From contig REDH01000067.1 of NCBI GenBank assembly GCA_007693585.1, forward strand, positions 1-64,000: a stretch of 64,000 nt of DNA, in the 5' to 3' direction. The notes under the pieces were generated by a model. It ran no database searches, had not been told where the DNA came from, and saw nothing but the letters and a program-made list of their open reading frames with translations. A program made the position numbers and the translations under genes. Below, in pieces: positions 35,802-45,196 of this stretch. Each line of letters starts with the position of its first letter. The stretch's first letter is position 1. Source of the stretch: Deltaproteobacteria bacterium (GTDB taxonomy: Bacteria; Myxococcota_A; Bradymonadia; REDH01).

Positions 35802-37154
35802 ATGGGTGACGCACCGCTCCCCGGAATCGCGGGCATCCTCGGATGCCTCGTGTTCTCCGCGTTCTTCAGCGGCACCGAGACCGCCCTCACCAGCCTGACC
35901 CCCGCACACGCGCGACGGCTCATCGAAGAGGGCGGACCCGGACACCAGCTCCTCCAGCGCTGGATCGACGAGCCCCTGCGCGTGCTCACCACGATCCTGA
36001 TCGGCAACAACATCTTCAACGTCGCCTCCTCCGCGCTCGCCACCGCCGTCGCCCAGGAACTCCTCGCCGGACCCGACAGCCACGGCGCAGGCATCAACCC
36101 CGTCGCCGCCGCCGTCGGCGTCATGACCCTCCTGCTCCTCACCTTCGGCGAGATCACGCCCAAAACCCTCGCGCGCACGCACGCGGACCGGCTCGCCGGC
36201 CCCGCCATGCTCCTCCTGCTCCCGTTCTTCTACCTCCTCCACCCCGTCGCCTCCCTCTTCCTCCGGCTCACCCGCATCCTCGCCGGCGACGCCTTCGAGC
36301 GCGTCGGACCCTTCGTCCGCGAAGAGGACATCGAATTCCTCGTCCGGCTCGGACGCACCGAAGGCTCCCTCTCCGCTGACCGCGAAAAGCTCCTGCGCTC
36401 CGTCTTCGAGTTCACCGACACCACCGCACGCGAGGTCATGGTCCCCCGAACCGACGTCGTCGCCGTGCCCTCCGACGCCTCCGAGGCCGACCTCTTCGAA
36501 CGCATCCTCGCCGCCGGACACAGCCGCGTCCCCGTCTTCGAAGGGCACATCGACAACATCGTGGGCCTCTGCTACGCCAAGGACCTCCTCCGGTTCGTCG
36601 GCCAGAGACGCGGCGGCGAAACCTTCGACGTCTCCCGATACCTGCGCCAGGCCAACTACGTCCCCGAGACGAAGCCCATCAGCGAGCTCCTCCGCGAAAT
36701 GCAGGAGAACCGCATCCACATGGCCATCGTCGTCGACGAATTCGGCGGGTTCTCCGGAATCGTCACCCTCGAGGACATCATCGAGGAGTTCTTCGGCGAC
36801 ATCCTCGACGAATACGACGTCGAACCCGCCTGGTCCGAACCCCTCGGCGACCGCTCCTGGCGACTCGACGCCCGCATGCACCTCGATGACGTCGGTGAAC
36901 TCTTCGACATCGAGTTCCCGGAGGAGGAAGACCTCGACACCCTCGGTGGATACCTCTCCAAGGTCATGGGCGAGGTCGCCGCAGAAGGCGCCGTCGTCGA
37001 GACCGCAGGCATCCGCTTCACCGTCGAGCAGGCCGACGCGCGGCGCGTCATTCGCGTCCGCGCCGATTGGGTCGGAATCGACGAGGACGACGAGGACAAC
37101 GGCGAGGTCGAGATCATCGCCCACCGCGCCGGCGAAGACGCCGTCGCCGAATAA
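35802..37154 (+). CDS. CorC/CNNM-type transporter-associated protein (DUF21-CBS-CorC_HlyC)
   Basis: 450 residues. Residues 1-175 are a CNNM/DUF21 membrane domain (FSAFFSGTETALTSL, IGNNIFNVASSALAT, FGEITPKTLA), 195-320 hold two CBS repeats (VMVPRTDVVAV, HMAIVVDEFGGFSGIVTLEDIIEEFFGDI), and 350-435 a CorC_HlyC domain (LDARMHLDDVGELFDIEFPEE). Family members bind Mg-ATP and export or regulate magnesium; the old hemolysin label is not supported. ATG at 35802; the GTG-rich upstream has no better start. lolA follows 75 nt downstream. Confidence 0.92.
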   Translation: MGDAPLPGIAGILGCLVFSAFFSGTETALTSLTPAHARRLIEEGGPGHQLLQRWIDEPLRVLTTILIGNNIFNVASSALATAVAQELLAGPDSHGAGINPVAAAVGVMTLLLLTFGEITPKTLARTHADRLAGPAMLLLLPFFYLLHPVASLFLRLTRILAGDAFERVGPFVREEDIEFLVRLGRTEGSLSADREKLLRSVFEFTDTTAREVMVPRTDVVAVPSDASEADLFERILAAGHSRVPVFEGHIDNIVGLCYAKDLLRFVGQRRGGETFDVSRYLRQANYVPETKPISELLREMQENRIHMAIVVDEFGGFSGIVTLEDIIEEFFGDILDEYDVEPAWSEPLGDRSWRLDARMHLDDVGELFDIEFPEEEDLDTLGGYLSKVMGEVAAEGAVVETAGIRFTVEQADARRVIRVRADWVGIDEDDEDNGEVEIIAHRAGEDAVAE

Positions 37155-37229
37155 TCCGGCGCAGCCGCGCGTCTTGATGCGTGCCGGCAACCGGACCGGC
37201 GCCCCGCCATCCCGAATCGAGAGGCGACC

Positions 37230-38045
37230 ATGTTCCGTTCACCGCTCCACGCCATCCTTCCCCGCCTCGCCGCGACGCTGTGCGTCGCCAGCCTGGCGCT
37301 CCCCGCCACCGCGCAGGGCCCCGCCGAGCCACCGCGAACCCTCCTCGCCGGCTCCCCCTTCGCCAGCCTCCTCCCGGCCTCGCTGCGCGCGCCCACAACC
37401 CCCGCTCCCACCGCCGAGCGAGACACCCCCGACCTCCGGATCGCGGAAGCGCCCGGCGAGCAGGAGGAACGGGTCGGCACCATCGTCGCAGCCATCCAGG
37501 CCACCTACGAGCGCGTCGACGACTTCCAGGCGAACTTCACCCAGGAGTTCCACAACCCCACCCTCGGAGAAACCCGAACCTCCGAGGGGCGCGTCTTCTT
37601 CCGGAAACCCGGCATGATGCGCTGGGACTACCAGACCCCCACCGAACGCTTCCTCATCAGCGACGGGCAGACCCTCTGGGTCTACGAGCCCGAGTTCGAC
37701 CAGTACTACACCCAGTCCCTCGCCGACTCCCAGCTCCCCACCGCGCTCCGCTTCCTCATGGGAGAAGGAGACCTGCGCCGCGACTTCGAAATCACCCTGC
37801 GCGAGGAACGCAACGGCACCGCCGTCCTCGACCTCGTCCCCCGCGAGAGCGAGGCACAGGTCCGAAGACTCCGCTTCACCGTCCACCTCGAATCCGCTAC
37901 CGTCACCGAGACCGTCGTCGTCGACCCCCTGGGCAACACCAACCGGCTCCGCTTCCGACAGGTGCGCCAGAACGCCGGTCTGCCGTCCTCAGGCTTCTCC
38001 TTCTCCCCACCGTCCGGAACCACCCGCATCACCGCGCCTCAGTGA
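37230..38045 (+). CDS. lolA: Outer-membrane lipoprotein carrier LolA
   Basis: 271 residues. Signal peptide (LCVASLALPATAQG), then an unusually long Pro/Ala linker of about 45 residues before the LolA fold: YERVDDFQANFTQEF, GRVFFRKPGMMRWDYQTP, LWVYEPEFDQYYTQ, LDLVPRESEAQVRRLRFTV and NTNRLRFRQV. It shuttles lipoproteins across the periplasm; consistent with at least seven lipobox proteins in this window. Starts 75 nt after the CorC-type gene. Confidence 0.93.
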   Translation: MFRSPLHAILPRLAATLCVASLALPATAQGPAEPPRTLLAGSPFASLLPASLRAPTTPAPTAERDTPDLRIAEAPGEQEERVGTIVAAIQATYERVDDFQANFTQEFHNPTLGETRTSEGRVFFRKPGMMRWDYQTPTERFLISDGQTLWVYEPEFDQYYTQSLADSQLPTALRFLMGEGDLRRDFEITLREERNGTAVLDLVPRESEAQVRRLRFTVHLESATVTETVVVDPLGNTNRLRFRQVRQNAGLPSSGFSFSPPSGTTRITAPQ

Positions 38046-38097
38046 CACCGGACCGACCCGCCCCCGGGGCGTCCGCCCGGGACGAGACCCGAACCGC

Positions 38098-38328
38098 ATG
38101 GACGCCATCCCACCGATCCCGCCCGCCTTGCCGCTGCACCTGCTCGCGCTCGTGCTCGTCCTCGGCAGCATCCTCGTCGCCCTCCCGTACCTGAAGCGAG
38201 GGCTGCTCGGAAGAAGGGTGGACCTCGCCGCGTGGTTCTTCGAGGAGGACGGCAGCCTGACCGTCATCCCGCTGCGTCCTCGCGCCGAGCCAGAAGGGCC
38301 GGAAGCCGAGGATCCCCGGACGGACTGA
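38098..38328 (+). CDS. Small single-helix membrane protein
   Basis: 76 residues with one membrane helix (LPLHLLALVLVLGSILVALPYL) followed by a positively charged stretch and an acidic tail. It begins 52 nt after lolA. Its 3' end overlaps the convergent rqcH gene by 65 nt, which is long; an internal shorter version is impossible because the stop is shared. Coding signal is moderate. Confidence 0.55.
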   Translation: MDAIPPIPPALPLHLLALVLVLGSILVALPYLKRGLLGRRVDLAAWFFEEDGSLTVIPLRPRAEPEGPEAEDPRTD

Positions 38329-39730
38329 CCTCCACCGTCCGCCCCCCGGCCACGAGCACCCGGCCCGGAGGAAGATCGCGCGCCTTGCGCACATGACGGC
38401 GCTCCGTGACCCGGACGCCGACCACCGTGTCGCTGCGCCCACGGCTGTGATGCGCGGCCAGCAGCGCCGCCTCCTCGACGACCTCGGGACGAACCGTCGC
38501 GCCCCGCGGACGCCGAATCACCACGTGCGCACCCGCCCAGTCCTCCGCGTGCAGCCACAGGTCGTGTCCATGGGCGATCTGCACCGTGAGCGTGTCGTTG
38601 TCCCGCCCCCCCCGACCCACGAGGATCGGGGTGCCATCGGAGGCCCGATAGCGGATGTACGGCAGGCGGGGAGCCGGGGCGGCCCGGCGGGCACCCCGCG
38701 CCCGGCCCCGTGCCCGGCCGGGCAGCGCCTCGTCGATCCGTCCGAGCAGGTCCGGCAGGGCGCCCCAGTCGCCGGAGTCCTCGACCCGCGCGAGCTGCTC
38801 CTCGAGGCCAGCGAACGTCCCCACCCGCCCCTCGGCCTCTTCGAGGCGCCGGAGCACCGTGTCGGCACCCCGCTCGAGGCGCCGGGCCTGGTGATAGGCG
38901 CGCGCGATCTGGGCCTCGAGATCCAGGGCGGGGTCGAGCGGCAGGATCACCTCCGGGCTGTCGGGCTGCGCCCAGTCCTGCACGGTGACGGAGCGGTCGC
39001 CCCGCCGCACGCGACCGCGGGCGGTCTGGAGGAGGTCGGCGCGATGACGGAGCGCCGGCGCCTCGTCGACGCGCTCGAGATCGCGGAGCAGGGCGTCGCG
39101 CAGCCGCTCGGCGCGCCGACGCTCGCGGCGCAGGGCGTGGCGCCGCCGATCGATGGCCGTCGTGCGCTCGATGTCCTCGGCACGCCGGGCGTAGTGGGCG
39201 TCGATGGCCTCGGCGAGAGCCGCGTCGGGCACGGGGAAGCGGTCGCGGTGATCCGGCGCGGCCCGGGTGGATGGGGGGCTCGGGGGGACGTGGAGGGCAC
39301 CGGTGGCACGTCGTCCGGCGTGGTCCCCGAGGACGTGTCCCTGCGCGTCGAGCAGGAGGACGGTCGCGTCCCGGCCGAGGAGGGCGATGACGAGGCTCGC
39401 GCGCTCGTCCCCGCGGCGGGTGTGGAGCCGGATCCAGCGGTCGTCGGTGGGGCGCTCGACGTCGATGACGCGGGCGCCGGTGAGGTGCTTGCGCAGGAGC
39501 ATGACGAAGGCGCTCGGCTGCGGAGTGCTGGCCAGGCGCCGGGTGGTGGGGTGGACGCGGCACAGGGGGGAGCGCAGGGAGACGAGCCACTCGCGGGTGG
39601 TCGGCGCGCGGTGGAGGGTGAGCAGGAGCGTGTGGTCATCGGGAGCGCGGACGCGCTGGATGCGCGCGCCGGCGAGCTCATCGGCGTGCGCGTCGAGGAC
39701 GCGCTGGAACTCGCGGGTGGAGAGGCTCAT
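38264..39730 (-). CDS. rqcH: RqcH/NFACT ribosome quality-control protein
   Basis: 488 residues. N-terminal NFACT-N domain (STREFQRVLDAHADELAGARI) with the functionally important Asp-Arg pair at D97/R98 (TDDRW), middle coiled coil (RRHALRRERRRAERLRDALL), and C-terminal NFACT-R (DLWLHAEDWAGAHVVIRRP). In Bacillus RqcH recruits tRNA-Ala to stalled 50S subunits and adds C-terminal alanine tails; the Asp-Arg pair is needed for this. It is shorter than Bacillus RqcH (about 570) mainly in the coiled coil. ATG at 39730 overlaps the upstream stop by ATGA. Confidence 0.88.
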   Translation of the reverse strand: MSLSTREFQRVLDAHADELAGARIQRVRAPDDHTLLLTLHRAPTTREWLVSLRSPLCRVHPTTRRLASTPQPSAFVMLLRKHLTGARVIDVERPTDDRWIRLHTRRGDERASLVIALLGRDATVLLLDAQGHVLGDHAGRRATGALHVPPSPPSTRAAPDHRDRFPVPDAALAEAIDAHYARRAEDIERTTAIDRRRHALRRERRRAERLRDALLRDLERVDEAPALRHRADLLQTARGRVRRGDRSVTVQDWAQPDSPEVILPLDPALDLEAQIARAYHQARRLERGADTVLRRLEEAEGRVGTFAGLEEQLARVEDSGDWGALPDLLGRIDEALPGRARGRARGARRAAPAPRLPYIRYRASDGTPILVGRGGRDNDTLTVQIAHGHDLWLHAEDWAGAHVVIRRPRGATVRPEVVEEAALLAAHHSRGRSDTVVGVRVTERRHVRKARDLPPGRVLVAGGRTVEVSPSGDPRLPALLARREDAAG

Positions 39731-41043
39731 CGCAGCAGGGCGGTCCAGCCCTCGGAGGCCGGTCTCCAGTGCACGGAGCGGCCGTGGTTCTCGCCGAGGG
39801 GGACGGGCTGCCAGGGGCCGGGAGAGTCGGGCAGGGCGCGGGCGAGCTGGTCGCGGTCGTCGTCGGAGAGGTCGTCCGGGGCGAGCACGCGGAGGCCGAC
39901 GCTGCCGCGATCGGTGGACAGGGTGACGTTGGCCCGGGCGCCGGGGCCTCCGGGGATTCGCCGCGCGACCTCCTGGTGGAGGACGCGCTCGATGCCGTCG
40001 GTGTGGAAGGTGAAGAGGGAGAGGATGTCGACCTCGACGCCGAGGTGCGTCTCCGTGTGCTGGACGACGAGGTACTCGGCGGGGTCGAGGGGGAGGGCAA
40101 CGTGCTCGAAGCGGGAGATGCGCTCGGGGTGTGCGGCGGACAGGGGAAACTCCACGAGGTCCCAGGGGAGTCCCGGCCCGTAGAGCACGAGGAATCGGCC
40201 GAGGGCGATGGCGCGCTTTCGTCTCGGGTCTCCGGTGAACCGTGCCCAGGCTTCGGCGTCGGGGGTGGCGTTGGCGGTGAGCTGGAGGGCTTCGGCGATG
40301 TGGGGGATACGGGGGTGGGCGTCGGGGAAGTGGAGGGTGCCGAGGGACTGGAGCCGTCGGGGGTGAAAGGGGGCGGTGGCGATGCTGACCTCCCGTTCGC
40401 GCTCGGTGTCGTGGTCCCAGTCGTGCTGGATGGCGGCGAAGGGGACGGGGCCGAAGCCCATGGTGTGTCCGGCGACGTTTCGGGGGATGGCGGCCTCCAG
40501 GAAGAAGCCGTGCTCGCGGTAGGAGACCTCGGCGCGGGCGCCGGGGACGGGCTGGCCGCGGTCGGGTCCATTCTGCCAGACGGGGGTGCTGGTGCCGCCG
40601 TCGTGGACCGGCCAGACGGGGATCTCGACGATGCGGATGTCCGCCGCGGTGGCGTCCACGCTGTCGGGGGCGAAGACGAGGGCGAAGCGGTCGCCGCCCC
40701 GTCTGCGGTCCGGGGCGACGATGTGGTTGTCCCGGGCCACGACGGCGAAATAGAGGTGGTTCTCGCCGACCCTGCACCACAGCATGAAGGAGGCGTCCGC
40801 GGGGCCGGTCCAGTCGTACTCCGGCTCGCCGGCGACGAGACGGGTGACGCGGGGCGTGGGCGGGACCTCTTCCTCCCAGTCGGTCTGGAATCCGTCGATG
40901 ACGACCTGGGTGCGGTAGTCGGAGATGCAGGGAACGGCGTCGCCCTGCTGTCCGGGCAGTCCCGGGTGGTCCGCGGCGAGTCCGGGACGGGCCGGTCCGG
41001 CGAACAGGATCAGGGAGGCGAGGAGGGGGGTGAGGCGCGTCAT
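39727..41043 (-). CDS. Secreted CBM9-like protein
   Basis: 438 residues. Signal peptide (LLASLILFAGPARPGLAAD). Residues 35-210 have the CBM9/DOMON-like pattern: VVIDGFQTDWEE near the start, WTGPADASFMLWCRVGENHLYFAVVARDNHIV, and FFLEAAIP. The remaining 220 residues are beta-rich with no family I recognise. CBM9-like domains bind sugars or haem in exported proteins. It overlaps rqcH by 4 nt although their roles seem unrelated, so rqcH expression is probably tied to this gene's promoter. ATG at 41043. Confidence 0.7.
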   Translation of the reverse strand: MTRLTPLLASLILFAGPARPGLAADHPGLPGQQGDAVPCISDYRTQVVIDGFQTDWEEEVPPTPRVTRLVAGEPEYDWTGPADASFMLWCRVGENHLYFAVVARDNHIVAPDRRRGGDRFALVFAPDSVDATAADIRIVEIPVWPVHDGGTSTPVWQNGPDRGQPVPGARAEVSYREHGFFLEAAIPRNVAGHTMGFGPVPFAAIQHDWDHDTEREREVSIATAPFHPRRLQSLGTLHFPDAHPRIPHIAEALQLTANATPDAEAWARFTGDPRRKRAIALGRFLVLYGPGLPWDLVEFPLSAAHPERISRFEHVALPLDPAEYLVVQHTETHLGVEVDILSLFTFHTDGIERVLHQEVARRIPGGPGARANVTLSTDRGSVGLRVLAPDDLSDDDRDQLARALPDSPGPWQPVPLGENHGRSVHWRPASEGWTALLR

Positions 41044-41304
41044 GGTGCAGGGGGGGCGAGGGAGCGTCGGCTTGTCAGGAGACGTCGGAGCGCCTGCGCC
41101 GTCAAGGGGGGAGGCCCGTGCGTGGTGCGGGTGAACCCGCGGGTGCCGAGCCCGTGCGGGAGGCCCGTGTGCGGGGGGAGCGAAACCCGTGGTTGACCGC
41201 GAGGGCGATCGCGGGATAATTTGGCGGTTCGAACCGGGCGGGACGGGGGTGCTGGGCACTCCTGCGGGCTGGATACGGGACCGGACCGTTTCGGAGGTCG
41301 CACC

Positions 41305-41583
41305 TTGAGCAGAACCACGCCGGGAGCCATCATTCACCGGAACCTGTCGATCATCGCCTGTGACACCTCGGCGACGCTCCAGGAGACCCTGCACCACCTG
41401 GCGGACGTGGAGGCGGAGCTGGTCCGGATCGGGGAGCGGCACATCGCGTTGCCGTCCTCGCATCTGGACGAGGTGCTCTCGCGCCTTCGCGCCACGGGAC
41501 AGTTCCCGCGGCTGGTGGGTGCGCCTCCCGGCAGCGGGGAGGCCGAGGAAGGCGCGATCGCGGACGACGGGGAGGAATCATGA
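41305..41583 (+). CDS. Small conserved-looking protein, TTG start
   Basis: 92 residues. TTG at 41305 lies 7 nt after GGAGG and no in-frame ATG exists nearby. Sequence: a beta start (AIIHRNLSIIACDTSATLQETL), a helical middle (ADVEAELVRIGERHIALP, SSHLDEVLSRLRATGQFPRLVG) and an acidic tail. Its stop overlaps the next ATG (ATGA), so it is translationally coupled with the XPB-N-like gene and probably a partner. I do not recognise a family. Confidence 0.7.
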   Translation: MSRTTPGAIIHRNLSIIACDTSATLQETLHHLADVEAELVRIGERHIALPSSHLDEVLSRLRATGQFPRLVGAPPGSGEAEEGAIADDGEES

Positions 41584-43760
41584 GCAATGCGGCCGACGTG
41601 CTGCGATCGGTGTACGGCGAAGCCTCCCTCGGACGGCTGGCCTCCGCTCACGGGCTGGATGGGGATCCGTACGAGGCCCTGGCCGGGCTGTTCGGCGACC
41701 GGAAGGTGCGTTCGCGCATCGTGGCGGCGCTCAGTGAGCAGGAGCGCCAGCTCCTCGCCTTCGCCCACCAGATCGGCCGCCGCCTGCGCGGCGATCGGCT
41801 GAAGAAGCGCTGGGTGCTGCACGGCTACGACGGGTTCGAGGACCTGATCATGCCGCTGGTCGATCAGGGTCTCGTGATCGTCGGCAACACACAGGCCCGG
41901 GAGCCGGTGGCCCTCGAGCACGCGCTGGAGAACGGGATCATGCAGCAGTGGCTGCAGGTGACACCGGGATTCGGGGAGCTGGCCGGTGATCCGCCCGAGC
42001 GGCGCGAGGTGGTCGAGGGGGTGACCGACGAAACCACCCCGACGCTGCGCCGGCGGCCCCTGGTGGTGGAGTTCAACCTCCTGAGCCTGTGCAAGTTCAT
42101 CGAGCGCCACGCCATCCGGCTCAACCGCGACGGCAGCCCGCACCGATCCGACCTCAAGGCGCTCGCCCCCTGGATCATCGATCGTCCCATCGGCAGCGAC
42201 CGGCCGGACACGACCCCCGATCCCCTCCGCGCGGACGGCTGGGACGTGATGATCTTCCTGCTGTCCCTCGCCGAGGGCCTCGGGCTGATCCGGCGACAGG
42301 GCGAGACCCTGCGCATCGGAAAGGACCCCGCCAGCTACTTCCAGAAGGAGATGGCGCAGCGGGTCCCGCTCCTCTTCCGGGCCTTCGAGCAGATGCGCGC
42401 CTGGAGCGAACTCGACGCCGCCGAGTGGAGCACCGACGACGAAGCCCCGGCCACCGGACAGGGCCACGGGGGGTTCCCGGAGAACGGCGGCCACGGCGCC
42501 GCGCTCGCCGGCTGCCGAAGCACCGTGCTGGCCGGCCTCCGACGACTGCACCTCAACGACTGGTTCGACATCGACGAGACGGTCGAAACCATCTTCGGGC
42601 TCGAACGCGGCTACCTCGAATCCTCGCTCCCCAACGGCGACGGCGGGGAGCCCGAAGTGCGCCGGTTCATCGAAGCCTTCATCACCATCGCGCTCCCCCA
42701 CCTGGGCGCCGTCGAACTCGGCACCGGCTCCAACGGCCAGCGCAGGGCCCGGTTCACCCCCTTCGGCGCCACCCAGCTCGGCGGCGACTGCCCCGAACCG
42801 GCGAGCGGCCGCGGCGCCCTCATCGTCGAGCCGAGCTTCGAACTCACCTGCTTCATCGACCAGGCCACGCTGCCCCTGCTCTACGATCTCTCCCGGTTCG
42901 CCGAAGTCGTGGACACCAGCGAGCGGGTCGTGCGCTACCGCATCGACGGCGAGAGCGCGCAGTACGCCTACGCCCGCGGCTATACCGCCGAGCGGATCAT
43001 CGGCGTCCTCGAGGAATCCTCCGAACGCGAGGTGCCCCCCGCTGTCCGCTTCGCCCTCGACGACTGGGAGCGACTCCACCGGCGCGTCACGGTCTTCGTG
43101 CACGGAGACATCATCGCAGCCGGCGAGAAGACCGACCCCGAGGTCGTCCAGTCCGGCGTGCGCTTCGCCGTCGACCGGGAAGGCGACATCGAGAGCATCG
43201 ACATCGAACACACCTTCGTCTCCAGCGGGCACGGAGACGCCCTCGACCGGGCCCTCACCGCACACGCCCCCCGCGTCATCGACTACTGCGGTCCGATCGT
43301 CCCCACCCTGCGCTGGGTCGACGACGTGCGCGTGCTCGCCCCCATCGGCGGCACCGACCTGCGCACCCTCGCGCGGCTCCAGCGCCTCGCCATCGACGAG
43401 GGCGACGGGGTGCACCGCATCGACCCCGACACCATCCTCCAGCACTTCCCCGAAGGCGACGGCTACGCCTATCTCGTCCAGGTGCTCCGCGACGGCCTCG
43501 CCAGCGGCCTCTCCGCCGAGCGGGAGCTCACCCTCAAGGAGCTCCTCGGACAGGCGGTCACCGGAACCATCGATGACATGAAGGTCCTCCTCGTCGAGAG
43601 CGACGAGGACGGCGAGCGCGTCGCCCGCGTGGCCGACCTCGACGGATGCATCGAGGCCCGACTCGGACCCCGCGCCTTCCACGTGAAGCCCGACTGCATC
43701 GGCCGCGTCGTGGACGTCCTCGATCGCCTCGGCGTCCGGATCGAGGACCGCACACCTTGA
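41580..43760 (+). CDS. XPB/Ssl2 N-domain-like (Helicase_C_3) protein
   Basis: 726 residues without Walker motifs. Residues about 410-500 match the XPB/Ssl2 helicase-associated domain (GALIVEPSFELTCF, LLYDLSRFAEVVDTSERVVRYRIDGES, RGYTAERIIGVLEESSEREVPPAVRFALDDW). Residues 1-350 form helical repeats beginning VLRSVYGEASLGRLASAHGL and likely winged-helix units (ALSEQERQLLAFAHQIG). A C-terminal domain follows (TVFVHGDIIAAGEKTD). In other bacteria such proteins often neighbour an XPB helicase gene; none is here. Cytoplasmic, probably nucleic-acid related. Sandwiched between a 92-residue protein and a symporter by 4-nt overlaps. Confidence 0.75.
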   Translation: MSNAADVLRSVYGEASLGRLASAHGLDGDPYEALAGLFGDRKVRSRIVAALSEQERQLLAFAHQIGRRLRGDRLKKRWVLHGYDGFEDLIMPLVDQGLVIVGNTQAREPVALEHALENGIMQQWLQVTPGFGELAGDPPERREVVEGVTDETTPTLRRRPLVVEFNLLSLCKFIERHAIRLNRDGSPHRSDLKALAPWIIDRPIGSDRPDTTPDPLRADGWDVMIFLLSLAEGLGLIRRQGETLRIGKDPASYFQKEMAQRVPLLFRAFEQMRAWSELDAAEWSTDDEAPATGQGHGGFPENGGHGAALAGCRSTVLAGLRRLHLNDWFDIDETVETIFGLERGYLESSLPNGDGGEPEVRRFIEAFITIALPHLGAVELGTGSNGQRRARFTPFGATQLGGDCPEPASGRGALIVEPSFELTCFIDQATLPLLYDLSRFAEVVDTSERVVRYRIDGESAQYAYARGYTAERIIGVLEESSEREVPPAVRFALDDWERLHRRVTVFVHGDIIAAGEKTDPEVVQSGVRFAVDREGDIESIDIEHTFVSSGHGDALDRALTAHAPRVIDYCGPIVPTLRWVDDVRVLAPIGGTDLRTLARLQRLAIDEGDGVHRIDPDTILQHFPEGDGYAYLVQVLRDGLASGLSAERELTLKELLGQAVTGTIDDMKVLLVESDEDGERVARVADLDGCIEARLGPRAFHVKPDCIGRVVDVLDRLGVRIEDRTP

Positions 43761-45049
43761 CCCGCGAGAAGACCGGGGACCGGGACCGGCGCCGTCTGCC
43801 CCTCCACGGACAGATCGCCATCGCCATGGCCCTCGCACTCGGACTCGGTGGGCTCGCCCGCGCAACCGGCATCGAGGCCCATCCCGCGATCGTCGCCCCC
43901 ATCCAGTTCGTCGGGGAACTCTTCCTGCGACTGCTCAAGATGATCGTCGTGCCCCTCGTGCTCACGTCGATCGTCGTCGGCATCGCCTCCCTCAACGTCC
44001 GGGCCGTCGGGCGCATCGGCGGAAGAACCCTCGGCTTCTACCTGCTCTCCACCTCCCTCGCCGTCCTCACGGGCCTGCTCGCCATCCGGATCACCCGGCC
44101 CGGACGCGGCGCCGATCTCGCCGCCGCCAACGCGCCCACCATCGAGCCCGAACCCCTGCTCGACATCCTCCTGCGCATCGTCCCGGAGAACCCGTTCGCC
44201 TCGATGGTCGAGACCTTCGATCTCCTCAGCGTCATCTTCGTCGGTGTGCTCGTCGGCCTCGCCATCTCCGCCGTCGGCCCGAAGGCCCGCCCCCTGCACG
44301 ACCTCATGGAGGCCCTGCACGCCGTCACCTTCCGCATCACCGACTGGGTCATCCGCCTGACCCCCTACGGCGTGTTTGCGCTGATCGCCCTCGTGGTGCT
44401 CGACACCGGCATCGGGGTGCTGCTCTCGCTCGTCGGGTACTTCCTGACAGTGGCCTTCGCGCTCGCCGTCCACGGACTGCTCGGTCTGCCCCTCCTGCTG
44501 CACCTCCTGGGCAGGGTGCCGCCCCGCCCCTTCGCCCGCGCGATGGCGCCCGCCCTGCTCACCGCCTTCTCCACCGCGAGCTCCGCAGCCACGCTGCCCG
44601 TCACCATGGAGTCCATCGAGAAGCGGGCAGGGGTCGAGCGCCGCGTCCACAGCTTCGTGCTGCCGATCGGCGCCACGGTGAACATGGACGGGACCGCCCT
44701 GTATCAGGCCATCGCCGCCGTCTTCGTGGCCCAGGCCTTCGGCATCGACCTGACCCTCGGCCAGCAGGTCGTCGTCTTCCTCACCGCCACGCTGGCCGCC
44801 ATCGGTGCCGCCGGGGTGCCCGGCGCCGGCCTCGTCACCATGGTCATCGTCTTCCAGGCGGTCGGCATCCCCCTCGAGGGCATCGGGCTGATCGTGGCCG
44901 TGGACCGCCTGCTCGACATGATGCGCACCAGCGTCAACGTCTGGGGCGACGCGTGCGCCGCCGCGGTGGTCGGGCGGGCCGAAGGCGCCATGGACCTCTC
45001 GGTGCTGATGGACGGCGGATCGTCCCCGAACGGACCCGCGACACCGTGA
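43757..45049 (+). CDS. Dicarboxylate/amino acid:cation symporter (DAACS family)
   Basis: 430 residues if the TTG at 43757 is used; that codon overlaps the upstream TGA (TTGA). An ATG start inside the first helix would truncate it. Eight hydrophobic segments plus re-entrant loops. FSTASSAATLPVT is the serine-rich HP1 motif and LPIGATVNMDGTALYQ contains the NMDGT motif of helix 7; GVPGAGLVTM is HP2 and VDRLLDMMRTSVNVWGD is helix 8 with the substrate-binding Asp/Arg region (DxxRTxxNVxGD). It imports glutamate, aspartate or C4-dicarboxylates with H+ or Na+. Confidence 0.9.
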   Translation: MTREKTGDRDRRRLPLHGQIAIAMALALGLGGLARATGIEAHPAIVAPIQFVGELFLRLLKMIVVPLVLTSIVVGIASLNVRAVGRIGGRTLGFYLLSTSLAVLTGLLAIRITRPGRGADLAAANAPTIEPEPLLDILLRIVPENPFASMVETFDLLSVIFVGVLVGLAISAVGPKARPLHDLMEALHAVTFRITDWVIRLTPYGVFALIALVVLDTGIGVLLSLVGYFLTVAFALAVHGLLGLPLLLHLLGRVPPRPFARAMAPALLTAFSTASSAATLPVTMESIEKRAGVERRVHSFVLPIGATVNMDGTALYQAIAAVFVAQAFGIDLTLGQQVVVFLTATLAAIGAAGVPGAGLVTMVIVFQAVGIPLEGIGLIVAVDRLLDMMRTSVNVWGDACAAAVVGRAEGAMDLSVLMDGGSSPNGPATP

Positions 45050-45121
45050 TCGGGCGCCCCGTTCGCGCTGTGCGGATGGCGAGAGGCATGCCTCCGGCCG
45101 AGTCTCCGCCCCGGCGACCGT

Positions 45122-45141
45122 GCACCGCTTTCGCGCGGTGC
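45122..45141. terminator. Hairpin between convergent genes
   Basis: GCACCGC (45122-45128), loop TTTCGC, GCGGTGC (45135-45141): a perfect 7-bp stem between the symporter stop (45049) and the convergent lipoprotein stop (45197). No T run follows on either strand. Confidence 0.4.
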
Positions 45142-45196
45142 GGAGGACGGTAGGGACATCCCCGAACGAGACCCGCCCCGCTGATCGGGTTCCGCT

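Noticed and set aside
35802-37154. Hemolysin.
   Set aside because: The DUF21-CBS-CorC_HlyC layout is a magnesium-transport family; toxin naming is historical.
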